Below are positions 1 through 9,748 of a stretch of DNA of 64,000 nt, one piece after another. Below the pieces are notes generated by a model, which made no database searches, was not told where the DNA came from, and worked only from the letters and a program-made list of their open reading frames with translations. The DNA is from Pigmentiphaga sp. H8 (GTDB lineage: Bacteria > Pseudomonadota > Gammaproteobacteria > Burkholderiales > Burkholderiaceae_B): positions 4,092,001 to 4,156,000 of the forward strand of contig NZ_CP033966.1 of NCBI RefSeq assembly GCF_003854895.1. The letters run 5' to 3'. Each line of letters opens with the position of its first letter. Position 1 is the stretch's first letter. The position numbers and the translations under genes were made by a program.

Positions 1-287
1 TGCCCAGCTTGCCTGGCGTCCCCACCTTCGCCGAGCAGGGCTATTCGGGCCTGGAAGACACCGTGTGGCTGGGGATCGTGGCCCAGGCCGGCGTGCCGGC
101 CGACATCGTCCGCAAGCTCAACCGCGAGATCGCCAAGGCGGTCCAGGCCGAGGACATGAAAAAGCTCTATGACGCGCACGGTTCGGTGGTCTACACCGCG
201 AGTCCGGAGGAATTCGCCGCGCGCATCAAGGCCGATCACGCGTTGTGGGGGCCGGTGATCAGGAAGGCGAACATTTCGCTCGACTGA
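1..287 (+). CDS. Bug/TctC-family periplasmic solute-binding protein, C-terminal part
   Basis: The reading frame enters from the left edge, so the gene is 5'-truncated by the window. The visible 95 or so residues match the C-terminal lobe of Bug (tripartite tricarboxylate receptor) proteins: an LPGVPTFAEQGY motif, then an AQAGVPADIVRKLN segment and the usual W-x-x-VI-x-x-A-N-I ending. Bug proteins bind small carboxylated or aromatic ligands in the periplasm and most have no cognate transporter encoded nearby. The gene converges on the SDR gene to its right, with a hairpin between them. The ligand cannot be told from this fragment. Confidence 0.9.
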   Translation, partial: PSLPGVPTFAEQGYSGLEDTVWLGIVAQAGVPADIVRKLNREIAKAVQAEDMKKLYDAHGSVVYTASPEEFAARIKADHALWGPVIRKANISLD

Positions 288-317
288 CGCGCGGTCCGAA
301 AACCCGGCACTGAAATA

Positions 318-352
318 CGAAGGCCCCGGCGGCGCATGCCCCGGGGCCTTCG
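318..352. terminator. Hairpin between convergent genes
   Basis: A perfect 12-bp inverted repeat (CGAAGGCCCCGG at 318-329 and its complement at 341-352) with an 11-nt loop lies between the stop of the Bug gene and the stop of the SDR gene on the other strand. There is no clear T-tract, so it may act as a bidirectional terminator or an RNA 3'-end protector. Confidence 0.6.
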
Positions 353-370
353 TCGATCACCGCGCGGCGC

Positions 371-1150
371 TCACTCCCGGGGCGCGCCCGGGACTTCCAC
401 CGTGTAGTTCAGCGCCAGCCGGCCGCCATCGACGAACACCGTCTGCCCGGTCACGTAGCTGGCGTCCTCGCTGGCCAGGAACACCGCGGCGCCGGCCACT
501 TCTTCCGGACGGCCCAGCCGCGTCATCGGGATGCGCGACAGCACCGTGTGCAGCGCCTTGGGATTGTCGGTAATGGTCGACATGATGTCGGTGTCGATGC
601 TGCCCGGCCCCAGCGCGTTGACGCGCACGCCGTGCGGCGCCATCGCCAGCGCCATGGCCTTGGTCATCTGCCGCACCGCGCCCTTGCTGGCGCCGTAGGC
701 CAGCTGGTTGGACATCGCCAGTTCGGCCGTCATCGACGACAGCGTGATGATGCTGCCGCCGCGTCCGCCCCGCACCATGGCCTTGGCCGCGGCCTGGGCC
801 ACGAGGAAAGTGCCGCGGACGTTGACGTTCATCACGAAGTCGAGGTCCTCCAGCGTCACGTCCAGGAACTCGGCGGCGCGGATCACGCCGGCATTGCACA
901 CGCAGATGTCCAGCCCGCCGAACTCGCGCTCGCACAAGGCCACCATCTCGGCCACCTGGGCCGGGTCGGTGACGTCGCCGCGCATGGCGCGCGCCGGGCC
1001 GGCCATGGCCGCCAGGGCCTCGGTGTCGACTTTCTCGGCGCGATCCACCAGCACCACGTTGGCGCCCTCCTGGCTGTACCGCTTCGCGATCGCCAGTCCG
1101 ATCCCGCCCGCGGCGCCGGTCACCAGCGCCGTCTTGTCCTTCAACCTCAT
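371..1150 (-). CDS. Short-chain dehydrogenase/reductase (FabG-like SDR)
   Basis: Classical SDR of 259 residues. The NAD(P)-binding TGAAGGIG motif is at residues 11-18, a CNAG motif near 85-88, the catalytic Ser at about 138-139, and Tyr152/Lys156 in YGASK. It ends with the TGQTVFVDGG segment usual for FabG-like enzymes. The ATG at 1150 was chosen because GGAG lies 7 nt upstream; a longer frame to 1192 has no such site. It is the last gene of the minus-strand liv/catabolic operon, separated from livF by a hairpin repeat, so it probably oxidises or reduces a hydroxylated intermediate of that pathway. Substrate unknown. Confidence 0.9.
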   Translation of the reverse strand: MRLKDKTALVTGAAGGIGLAIAKRYSQEGANVVLVDRAEKVDTEALAAMAGPARAMRGDVTDPAQVAEMVALCEREFGGLDICVCNAGVIRAAEFLDVTLEDLDFVMNVNVRGTFLVAQAAAKAMVRGGRGGSIITLSSMTAELAMSNQLAYGASKGAVRQMTKAMALAMAPHGVRVNALGPGSIDTDIMSTITDNPKALHTVLSRIPMTRLGRPEEVAGAAVFLASEDASYVTGQTVFVDGGRLALNYTVEVPGAPRE

Positions 1151-1216
1151 TGCTACTCCAATCGATCCCATGGTTACAAACGGGAAAAACACCGGCCATC
1201 ATCAGCCCGGTGGTGC

Positions 1217-1297
1217 CCCAGGGCACAGCGGATCCGGCTTTGCCGGTCCGCCAGTGCCGCCCCCTTGAGGGGGCGCGCGAAGCGCGTAGGGGGTGGG
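1217..1297 (-). repeat. Dispersed 3' hairpin repeat, copy 1 (type A)
   Basis: This copy follows the livF stop codon directly (minus strand). Three elements in a row can be seen: GCGGATCCGGC facing GCCGGTCCGC around a TTT loop, a CCCCCTTGAGGGGG hairpin, and a GCGCGAAGCGC hairpin beside a GTAGGGGGTGGG tract. The same arrangement recurs at six other places in the window, each time downstream of a stop codon in the gene's own orientation. Confidence 0.85.
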
Positions 1298-1299
1298 AC

Positions 1300-1995
<696 letters not shown>

Positions 1996-2010
1996 GCGTG
2001 AACTCCTGCC

Positions 2011-2762
<752 letters not shown>

Positions 2763-2766
<4 letters not shown>

Positions 2767-3773
2767 TGCGACTCTCCCGCGGAAACGGCGGCGACCTTGG
2801 GTGCCGCGGCAGGCGCCGCGGACGGCGCCGGGGCGGGCTCCTCGCGCCGGCGGATCAGCCACGCGAAGCCGTTCTTGCTGACCAGGGCGATCACGACGAT
2901 GACCGGCCCCATGATCAGCATCCAGTGCTGGGTCAGGCCCTTGAAGAATTCTTCCATGACGAGGAAGGCGATCGCGCCGACGATGGGACCGGTGATCGTG
3001 CCCAGCCCGCCGATGACCAGCATGACGATCAGCTCGCCCGACACCGGCCACGACATGTAGCTGGGCGAGGCGAAGGCCGTCAGATTGGCCAGCAGGAGGC
3101 CCGCCAGGCCGGTCAGCACGCCGGACATGACGTAGGCGGCCAGTTGCACGCGGAAGACCGAATAGCCGAACGCGTTGACGCGGCGCGGGTTGATGTGGGT
3201 GGCCTGCAGCACCATCCCGAACGGCGACTTCTTGAGCCGCGCCAGGAAGATCGTGACCGCCAGCAGGACGGCCCAGGTCGCCCAATAGACCTCGGTACTG
3301 CCGGACAGCTCGAACAGCCCGAAGTTGCTGGGCTCGTTGATGTTCAGCCCGTCGTCGCCGCCGAAGGTGGTCATGCTGACCATCAGGAAGTAGAACATCT
3401 GGGCGAAGGCCAGCGTGATCATGATGAAGCCGATGCCCGAGGTGCGCAGGCACACCGTGCCGACCACCAGGCCCACCAGCGCGCACACGACCACGGCGGC
3501 CAGCAGTTGCAGCCAGCCATCGCTGATGCCGTAGAAGCTGAGTATGCCCACGGCATAGCAGCCCAGGCCGATGAACATGGCATGGCCGAAGCTGACCAGG
3601 CCGGCGAAGCCCAGCACGAGGTTCAGCGCGCACGCAGCCAGCGCATAGACCAGCACGCGCGCGAAGAACGTCACGTAGAACGGTTCGCCTATCGCCTGCG
3701 CGACGAATGGCACGGCCGCCAGGAGTATGAACAGGACCGGGATCATCCAGGCCCCGAATTTGACGCGATTCAT
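2763..3773 (-). CDS. livM: Branched-chain-type ABC transporter permease (LivM)
   Basis: 336-residue inner-membrane protein with about eight to nine hydrophobic segments beginning at residue 9. It carries the LivM-type region LNLVLGFAGLVSFGHAMFIGLG and the cytoplasmic-loop motif LVIGGLGTITGPIVGA. The C-terminus is a charged, Ala/Pro-rich tail. Its stop overlaps the livG start by 4 nt. It forms the translocation channel with LivH. A hairpin repeat separates it from livH. Confidence 0.95.
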
Positions 3774-3815
3774 ATCGTCTACCTTGCAGGAATATCAGTT
3801 ACCGCCGCAACCAGA

Positions 3816-3892
3816 CCCAGGGCACCACGGATCCGGCTCCGCCGGTCCGCCAGTGCCGCCCCCTGGGGGGCGCGCGCAGCGCGTAGGGGGGG
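3816..3892 (-). repeat. Dispersed 3' hairpin repeat, copy 2 (type A)
   Basis: Lies immediately after the livH stop codon and upstream of livM. Same modules as copy 1, with GGATCCGGCTCCGCCGGTCC and CCCCCTGGGGGG. Being intercistronic inside the liv operon, it could alter the relative mRNA level or stability of livH and livM. Confidence 0.85.
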
Positions 3893-3893
3893 C

Positions 3894-4808
3894 CTACTTC
3901 TTATTCAAAATGCCGTTGGGCCGGAACGCCAGCACCAGCGCCATCAACACGTAGATCAGCATGGAGGCCATGGCCGGACCCACGGCGTTGGCCGAGGCCG
4001 GCTGCATGAACGAGCCGAGCAGGTGCGGGATGTAGGCGCGTCCCAGCGTGTCGATCACGGCGATGATCATCGCCGCCACCAGGGCGCCCCGGATGGAGCC
4101 GATGCCGCCCACCACGATGACCACCAGCGCCAGGATCAGGACCGGTTCGCCCATGCCGGACTGCACCGACAGGATGGGACCCGCCAGCGCGCCCGCCAGG
4201 CCGGCCAGCCCCGCCCCGAGCATGAACAGCAGCTTCTTGAGCAGGTCGATGTTCACGCCCAGCACGCTGACCATGGACGAGTTGCTGGCGCCGGCGCGTA
4301 TCAGCATGCCGAATCGCGTCTTCTGGATCAGGTACCAGGCTCCCAGCGCCACCAGCACGCCGACCGCGATGATCAGGATCCGATAGACGGGATATTGCGA
4401 CCCGAACAGCGTCACCGCGCCGTTCAGCGCCGACGGGATGGCCGCGTAGTAGGGACGATTGCCGAAGATGACGATCGCCAGTTCATTGAAGAACATCATC
4501 AGGCCGAAGGTCGCGAGCACCTGGTACAGGTGGTCGTGCCGGTACAGCGGCTTGGCGACCAGATGCTCCAGCAGCAGCCCCACCAGCCCGGCGGCGATGA
4601 TGGCGGCGGCAATGGCGAAGATGAAGGACCCGCTCGCGTTGTAACTGGCCGCCCCGATGAACGCGCCGACCATGTACAGCGAACCGTGCGCGAGGTTGAT
4701 GAAATTCATGATGCCGAAGATCAGGGTCAACCCTGACGACAGCAGGAACAACAGGACGCCGAGCTGCACACCATTGAGCAACTGCGACAAAAACAGCGAA
4801 CTATTCAT
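3894..4808 (-). CDS. livH: Branched-chain-type ABC transporter permease (LivH)
   Basis: 304-residue inner-membrane protein with about eight hydrophobic helices and the LivH motifs GLTLIFGIMNFINLAHGS near residues 26-43 and VVGGIGSIRGAL near 232-243, the EAA-like loop that docks on the ATPases. The ATG at 4808 has GGAAG 9 nt upstream. It is the first permease gene after the binding protein gene, but 323 nt lie between them, including a repeat, so the permease genes may be expressed at a lower level than the binding protein. Confidence 0.95.
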   Translation of the reverse strand: MNSSLFLSQLLNGVQLGVLLFLLSSGLTLIFGIMNFINLAHGSLYMVGAFIGAASYNASGSFIFAIAAAIIAAGLVGLLLEHLVAKPLYRHDHLYQVLATFGLMMFFNELAIVIFGNRPYYAAIPSALNGAVTLFGSQYPVYRILIIAVGVLVALGAWYLIQKTRFGMLIRAGASNSSMVSVLGVNIDLLKKLLFMLGAGLAGLAGALAGPILSVQSGMGEPVLILALVVIVVGGIGSIRGALVAAMIIAVIDTLGRAYIPHLLGSFMQPASANAVGPAMASMLIYVLMALVLAFRPNGILNKK

Positions 4809-5014
4809 TGACAGACTTCCGTGTCAAAACCCAGGTCTTCCCCGCATACCCGGTTCTTTCGTTCTTAGTGCCCATGCACTCCCCGATCCCATTCCGGCGA
4901 TCGCCATCCGAGCATACCGGCGCCCGCCCCCATCATCCATCGGTGCCACCCCTGAAGGGAAGCCCAGTCCGTACCACTTAGACAGGTGCCCCGACCCAAG
5001 ATAAGGGACCTAGA
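4809..5014. other. Leader region of livH
   Basis: Non-coding, between the binding-protein gene and livH. Directly upstream of the livH start is a 6-bp inverted repeat (TTGACA at 4808-4813, TGTCAA at 4822-4827) that could be a small operator or an RBS-proximal hairpin. I see no convincing promoter boxes in the rest. Confidence 0.4.
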
Positions 5015-5116
5015 CCCAGGATGCGGTGGATCCGGCTTTGCCGGTCCACCCGCATCGCCCCCTTGAGGGGGCGCCCGAAGGGCGTAGGGGGTGGGCTTTC
5101 CTTGCGCGCGTCAGCG
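5015..5116 (-). repeat. Dispersed 3' hairpin repeat, copy 3 (type B)
   Basis: Follows the stop of the binding-protein gene (5132). Type B: the GATCCGGC hairpin is lengthened by GATGCGGTG on one side and CACCCGCATC on the other, so its stem is longer than in type A copies. A second short GCGCGCGTCAGCGCGTAGGGGG module follows. Its position after the binding protein gene recalls intercistronic REP elements that raise binding-protein mRNA over permease mRNA (inference). Confidence 0.8.
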
Positions 5117-5131
5117 CGTAGGGGGGATCTT

Positions 5132-6295
5132 CTACATTTTGCATTCAGCAGCGTACGCGTCCTTATGGTCCGTCAGGACCTGCGACAGCTGCTTGTAGCC
5201 CACGCCGTCGCCGTTCTTGACGATCTCGTAGGCGTAGTAGTGCTGGATGGGCATGTTGTTGGTGTTGAAGGCAAACTTGCCGCGGGCCGTGGGGAACTTG
5301 GAGCCGGCTTCCTTGACGGCGGCCGCGAAGGCCTTCTTGTTCGACACCTTGCCGCCCAGCTTGGTGATCGCCGCGTCCAGCAGGTAGGCGGCGTCATAGG
5401 CGGCCACCGCGTACTCGGTGGGAGGACGCTTGTACTTGGCCTCGTAGCCCGACACGAATTTCTTGTTCTGCGGGTTGTCGAGCACCGGGGCCCACGGCGT
5501 ACCGTAGACCGACCCGATCGCCTGCTGCTTGAGCGCGGCCAGCGAGTTCGAATCGATCAGGCTCTCGGACAGGAACGGCAGCTTGCCCATCAGGCCGGCC
5601 TGGTTCAGCTGGCGCACGAAGTTCACGCCCACGCCGCCGGGATAGAACACGAACAGCGCATCGGGCTTGGCGCTCTGGACGGCGGCGATCTCGGCCGCGT
5701 AGTCGAGCTGGCCCAGCGGGGTGTAGACCTCGTTCTGGATCGTGCCGCCGTAGAAACGCTTGAAGCCGGCCAGCTTGTCCTTGCCGGCCTGGTAGTTCGA
5801 CGTCATCAGGTAGACGTTCTTGTAGCCCTGTTCCTTGGCGTACTTGCCCATGGCTTCGGACATGCCGTCGTTCTGCCAGCCCATCACGAACAGGTTGGCC
5901 ATGCAGCCCTTGCCGGCGATCGGGGCCGGACCCGCGTTGGTCGACAGCGCGACGACGCCCGAGTCCTTGATGCGGCGGGTCTCGGCCATCAGCACGTTCG
6001 AGAAGCCCAGTCCGACGATGGCGTCGACCTTGTCGCGCTCGATGAACTTCTGGACGATCTGCGCGCCCACGTCGGGCTTGAGCTGGTCATCCTCGCGCAG
6101 CACGGTCACGGGCTGGCCGCCCAGCTGGCCGCCCAGTTGCTCGACGGCCAGCATGAAGCCGTCGTACTGGTCCTGGCCCAGCGCGGCCATGGGGCCCGAC
6201 AGCACCCCCGAAAAACCGACCTTGACCTCGGCATGCGCCGCGCCAGCGGCCATCAGGGCCGCCGCGATCAGGGCGGCGGTTTGTTTCTTCATCAT
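5132..6295 (-). CDS. ABC transporter periplasmic substrate-binding protein (LivJ/LivK-like)
   Basis: 387 residues. An N-terminal signal peptide (MMKKQ, hydrophobic Ala/Leu stretch, cleavage probably after AHA at about residue 22) is followed by a type I periplasmic-binding fold opening with EVKVGFSGVLSGPMAALG. It contains two Cys (near residues 150 and 385) that could form a disulfide. It delivers ligand to LivHM in the inner membrane. Position between the tautomerase gene and the permease genes suggests that it binds the aromatic substrate of the upstream enzymes, as many family members bind hydroxybenzoates rather than amino acids. Confidence 0.93.
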   Translation of the reverse strand: MMKKQTAALIAAALMAAGAAHAEVKVGFSGVLSGPMAALGQDQYDGFMLAVEQLGGQLGGQPVTVLREDDQLKPDVGAQIVQKFIERDKVDAIVGLGFSNVLMAETRRIKDSGVVALSTNAGPAPIAGKGCMANLFVMGWQNDGMSEAMGKYAKEQGYKNVYLMTSNYQAGKDKLAGFKRFYGGTIQNEVYTPLGQLDYAAEIAAVQSAKPDALFVFYPGGVGVNFVRQLNQAGLMGKLPFLSESLIDSNSLAALKQQAIGSVYGTPWAPVLDNPQNKKFVSGYEAKYKRPPTEYAVAAYDAAYLLDAAITKLGGKVSNKKAFAAAVKEAGSKFPTARGKFAFNTNNMPIQHYYAYEIVKNGDGVGYKQLSQVLTDHKDAYAAECKM

Positions 6296-6330
6296 CGACT
6301 ATGTCTCCTTCGTCGGGAAATGGCGGGAAA

Positions 6331-6522
6331 TCAGCGCCCCAGCGCTTTGGCGGTCTTGCCGCCGATCCCGAAATTCGTCTTGGGCACTTCGACCAGCACC
6401 ACGCGCACGGACTCGCGCGGAGCACCGATGGCGCGGTGGGTGGCTTCGGTCAATTCCTCGATCAGGGCCGCACGCTGTTCGTCGGTGCGGCCCTCCATCA
6501 TTTGCACCTGGATGAGGGGCAT
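6331..6522 (-). CDS. 4-oxalocrotonate tautomerase family enzyme
   Basis: 62 residues after Met removal, exactly the canonical 4-OT length. All key residues are present: the catalytic amino-terminal Pro1, Arg11, Arg39 and Phe50. The family interconverts 2-hydroxymuconate and 2-oxo-3-hexenedioate in meta-cleavage pathways. It lies 10 nt downstream of the dehydrogenase that would supply 2-hydroxymuconate, so a role in the oxalocrotonate branch is well supported. Confidence 0.93.
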   Translation of the reverse strand: MPLIQVQMMEGRTDEQRAALIEELTEATHRAIGAPRESVRVVLVEVPKTNFGIGGKTAKALGR

Positions 6523-6532
6523 GGCGCGCTCC

Positions 6533-7987
6533 TTACAGTTTCACGCAGACGTTGCGCAGCTCGGTGTAGAACTCCAGCGAATGCACCCCGCCCTCGCGGC
6601 CGATGCCCGATTGCTTGGCGCCGCCGAAGGACGTGCGCAGGTCGCGCAGGAACCACGAGTTCACCCAGCAGATGCCGACGTTCAGGGCCTTGCCCAGGCG
6701 GTGGGCGGTGCCCACGTTCTGCGTCCACACCGTGGCGGCCAGGCCGTACGGCGTGTCGTTGGCCATCTTGATGACTTCTTCCTCGGTGTCGAAGGGCGTG
6801 ATGTGGCAGCACGGGCCGAAGATCTCTTCGCGGATCACCGCGGCGGTCTGGGGCAGGCCAGTCCAGATCGTGGGTTGCACCCAGGCGCCCTCCGCCATCT
6901 TGCCGGGCATGTCGGGCACGCCGCCGCCGGTGACGATGGTGGCGCCTTCCTCGCGGGCCTTGGCGTAGTAGCTCAGGACCTTCTCGCGGTGCACCTGCGA
7001 GACCAGCGGACCGAAGTTGGTGGCGTGGTCGTGCGGGTCGCCCAGCTTGAACGCTTCGGCCTTGGCCTTGAGCGCGGCGACGAACTTATCGAAGATGGGA
7101 CGCTGCACGTAGACGCGCTCCGTTCCCAGGCACACCTGGCCGCTGTTCTCGAAGGACGAGCGGGCGATGCCGGCCACGGCCTTGTCGAAATCGGCGTCGG
7201 CGAAGACGATGCCGGGGTTCTTGCCGCCCAGCTCGAACGACACCGGACGCACGCCCTTGGCGGCGGCCTGCATGATGGCCTCGCCGGTGCGGGTCTCGCC
7301 GGTGAAGGTGATGCCGTCCACGTCGGGATGGCGGGTCAGGAATTCGCCGGCCGAATCCGGGCCGAAGCCGTGGACCACGTTGTAGACGCCCGGCGGCACG
7401 CCCACTTCGTTCATGACTTCGCCCAGCAGCGTGGCGGTGGCGGGGGTTTCTTCCGAAGGCTTGACCACGACGGTGTTGCCGCAGGCCAGGGCCGGACCGA
7501 CCTTCCAGGTCATCAGCAGCAGCGGCAGGTTCCACGGGCACACCACGCCGATCACGCCGCGCGGCACGCGCACCGCGTAGTTCAGCGCGAAGCCGTTGTC
7601 GGGGGTTTCCATGTCGAAGCTTTCGCCCGGCACGTTGCGGATCAGGTCGGCGAAGACCTTGAAGTTGGCGGCGCCGCGCGGGATGTCCACGTGGCTGGCC
7701 AGCACGTGCGGCTTGCCGGTGTCGGCCATCTCGGCCGCCAGGAAATCGTCGAAGCGGCGGTTGATGCCGTCGGCGATGGCGTGCAGCATTTCCACGCGCT
7801 GCTGGACCTTCATCGTGGCCCACGGGCCGGACAGCGCCGCCCGGGCGGCGCGCACGGCGGCATCGACTTCGGCCTGGCCGGCTTCGTGCACCGGGCCGAT
7901 CAGGCTGTTGTCGACGGGATTGCGGTTCTCGAAGGTCTTGCCTGTGGCGACCCACTGGCCGTTGATGAAATTCTTGAATTCGTTCAT
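6533..7987 (-). CDS. 2-hydroxymuconate-semialdehyde-type dehydrogenase
   Basis: 484-residue NAD-dependent aldehyde dehydrogenase. Catalytic Glu252 lies in FELGGKNPG, nucleophile Cys286 in NSGQVCLG, and the PWNLPLLLMTWKVGPALACG segment (151-170) is typical of the hydroxymuconic/aminomuconic semialdehyde dehydrogenase branch. The ATG at 7987 has AGGGG 7 nt upstream; an in-frame ATG at 7993 is too close to that site. It would oxidise a ring-cleavage semialdehyde to the dienoate acted on by the tautomerase. An aminomuconate substrate is possible but no amino-aromatic genes are adjacent. Confidence 0.9.
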   Translation of the reverse strand: MNEFKNFINGQWVATGKTFENRNPVDNSLIGPVHEAGQAEVDAAVRAARAALSGPWATMKVQQRVEMLHAIADGINRRFDDFLAAEMADTGKPHVLASHVDIPRGAANFKVFADLIRNVPGESFDMETPDNGFALNYAVRVPRGVIGVVCPWNLPLLLMTWKVGPALACGNTVVVKPSEETPATATLLGEVMNEVGVPPGVYNVVHGFGPDSAGEFLTRHPDVDGITFTGETRTGEAIMQAAAKGVRPVSFELGGKNPGIVFADADFDKAVAGIARSSFENSGQVCLGTERVYVQRPIFDKFVAALKAKAEAFKLGDPHDHATNFGPLVSQVHREKVLSYYAKAREEGATIVTGGGVPDMPGKMAEGAWVQPTIWTGLPQTAAVIREEIFGPCCHITPFDTEEEVIKMANDTPYGLAATVWTQNVGTAHRLGKALNVGICWVNSWFLRDLRTSFGGAKQSGIGREGGVHSLEFYTELRNVCVKL

Positions 7988-7997
7988 GGACATACCC

Positions 7998-8699
7998 CTA
8001 GATGACATTGGCAAATTCGGGATCCCCGTCGCACAGGTATTCCCACATGCGTTCGAAGATGCGGCCGGCGCCGGTGGCGCGGCGGGCGGCCTCTTCCGGC
8101 GACAGCGTCGGACCGTCGGCGAGGCCCGCCGCGCGCAGCTGCAGCTCGATGCGCGCGGCGTCCTCGAGATACCAGTTCAGCACCACGGCCTGTTCGATGT
8201 TGGGCGCGGCCACCACCGCGCCGTTGCCGCGCATGACCACGGCCGAGGCGGTGCCCAGCTTCGCGGCCACGCCGGCGGCCTGCTCGTCGGTGCGGATCAG
8301 CTGGGGATCGTCCCAGAGCGGCACCGCCGGCGAAAAATACGACCCCATGCCATGGCGCGGCGCCGGCGTCACGCGCGCGGACGACAGGGTCATCACGTCG
8401 CGCGGCATGCTGCGGATCACTGCCCCGACCTCGGGACGCAGGCGATAGATGTGCTGGTGGATGCGGACTTCGCCCAGCACGCCCTCGGGCAGTTCGCCGT
8501 TCACCGGCACCACCGTGCCGTCTTCGTGCGGGCCGATCATGCCCATGGGCTTGGCGGCGCAGACCAGGAACCGGTCGGCGTCCAGCCGCAGGCTGCAATG
8601 CCCGTAGGCGTGGACGAGATTGGCGCGCGCCAGGGCGCGCGCCGCCGCCCGCACCAGGCTCTGCTGCCGGGCGGTCGGTGCGTGGTCGTGCTGGCTCAA
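7998..8699 (-). CDS. Class II aldolase/adducin-family protein, probable ring-cleavage-product decarboxylase
   Basis: About 233 residues with class II aldolase features: YGHCSLRL near the N-terminus, a VRIHQHIYRLRP metal-site segment, GAVIRSMPRDV and RGNGAVVAA. Members of this family in extradiol clusters (CmtD of p-cumate, PraH of protocatechuate 2,3-cleavage) decarboxylate carboxylated muconic semialdehydes. Gene order here (dioxygenase, this gene, dehydrogenase, tautomerase) matches that logic. The TTG at 8699 is preferred: GGAG stands 8 nt upstream and TTGA overlaps the dioxygenase stop. A GTG at 8735 would overlap the previous gene by 40 nt. A true aldolase function is not excluded. Confidence 0.8.
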   Translation of the reverse strand: MSQHDHAPTARQQSLVRAAARALARANLVHAYGHCSLRLDADRFLVCAAKPMGMIGPHEDGTVVPVNGELPEGVLGEVRIHQHIYRLRPEVGAVIRSMPRDVMTLSSARVTPAPRHGMGSYFSPAVPLWDDPQLIRTDEQAAGVAAKLGTASAVVMRGNGAVVAAPNIEQAVVLNWYLEDAARIELQLRAAGLADGPTLSPEEAARRATGAGRIFERMWEYLCDGDPEFANVI

Positions 8700-9559
8700 G
8701 TCTTGAACTCCGGAATATCGGGTTTGGATCCCCACATGCAGAACGACGACGGGATGGCGGGGAAGGTGCGGGGACGGTAGGTCTTCTCGTCCTCTTCCGT
8801 GATCAGGCGCACGCCCGTCGAGTATTCGTAGATCATCCCGTCCGGTCCCTCGAAATACAGGAACATCGCGCCCGAGGTCGGATGGCGGCCGGGACCGAAG
8901 CGGATGGGGATGCCTTTCTCGAGCAGGATGTAATAGGCCCGCATCACGTCGTCGATGCTCTCGACCTGATGGTTGATGTGCTGCACGCCCGGATAGCTGG
9001 ACGGGAACAGCGCGATCTTGTGATGCACTTCGTCGATGCGCAGCAGGGGCGCTTCGCCGATGCGGTCGCTGACCTTGGCGCTGAGCAGCTGGGTCCAGAA
9101 GGCTTCGTCGCGGCGGGGATTGAGGGTGCGCAGGCCGATGTGGCTGAAGCCCGTGATGCCGGCGTCGCGCGACGGGAAATAGCGGCGGCCGCTGTGGTGC
9201 GGCGCATGGACCAGGTCGACGCTGTTGCCCGACGGATCCTTGAAATTGATGAAGTCGCGCACGTGGCGCTTCTCGGCTTCCTCGACGCTGCCGCGGGTGG
9301 CCGCGTAGCCGGACTGCTCCAGCAGCACCATGGCCTGGTCCAGTTCCTCGGGCGTGTCCACCTCGAAGGCCGAGGTGTGGTCGCGCGCGTCGCCTTCGAA
9401 ATAGCAGAGCGTGTGATCGCGGCTATCGGACTTCAGATAGACCGCCTTGCCGACGCGGCGGGCGACTTCCAGGCCCAGCACTTCGGTCGCGTAGCGCACC
9501 GAGCCTTCCAGGTCGGGCGTGCCCAGCCGCACGTAGCGGATGTCGTGTAGATGAATCAC
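8696..9559 (-). CDS. Type I extradiol (VOC-fold) ring-cleavage dioxygenase
   Basis: 287 residues, two vicinal-oxygen-chelate modules. The Fe(II) triad is visible in the C-terminal module: His140 (FSHIGLR), His197 (INHQVE) and Glu245 (IYEYSTG). The start is a GTG at 9559 with GGAG 7 nt upstream; an extension to 9622 has no ribosome site and a non-homologous sequence. It would open a catechol-type ring adjacent to a hydroxyl. It is the first gene of the operon and directly faces the GntR regulator. The catechol substrate is unknown; the partner decarboxylase suggests a carboxylated catechol. Confidence 0.9.
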   Translation of the reverse strand: MIHLHDIRYVRLGTPDLEGSVRYATEVLGLEVARRVGKAVYLKSDSRDHTLCYFEGDARDHTSAFEVDTPEELDQAMVLLEQSGYAATRGSVEEAEKRHVRDFINFKDPSGNSVDLVHAPHHSGRRYFPSRDAGITGFSHIGLRTLNPRRDEAFWTQLLSAKVSDRIGEAPLLRIDEVHHKIALFPSSYPGVQHINHQVESIDDVMRAYYILLEKGIPIRFGPGRHPTSGAMFLYFEGPDGMIYEYSTGVRLITEEDEKTYRPRTFPAIPSSFCMWGSKPDIPEFKT

Positions 9560-9748
9560 TGGTGTCTCCAGCTGGGGGCCGGGAAAGCCCCTGCACTTTC
9601 GTAGACGGACACGATACGCCACAAAATATCGGTTGGAAATATTTTTATCGAGATTTTATGGATTTCCCTAATATCCATGGATTTCATCGAGAATGGACTA
9701 GAATCTAGCCATCGCTCATGAGAGGGGGCAGCCAGCCGCCCGAGACGC
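9560..9748. promoter_or_regulatory. Divergent promoter region with candidate GntR operators
   Basis: This AT-richer stretch separates the ring-cleavage operon (leftward) from the gntR gene (rightward). It holds an inverted repeat ATGGAT (9658-9663) / ATCCAT (9673-9678) and a near-palindrome CTAGAATCTAG at 9698-9708. FadR-type regulators usually bind short palindromes between divergent genes, so these are the candidate operators. Which one is used cannot be told by reading. Confidence 0.5.

Noticed and set aside
5021..8005. Very long plus-strand open frame (about 990 codons) opposite the binding protein and dehydrogenase genes
   Set aside because: Rich in His, Arg, Gly, Ala and Val with no domain; it is the codon-complement shadow of the GC-rich minus-strand genes, whose proteins have clear motifs.
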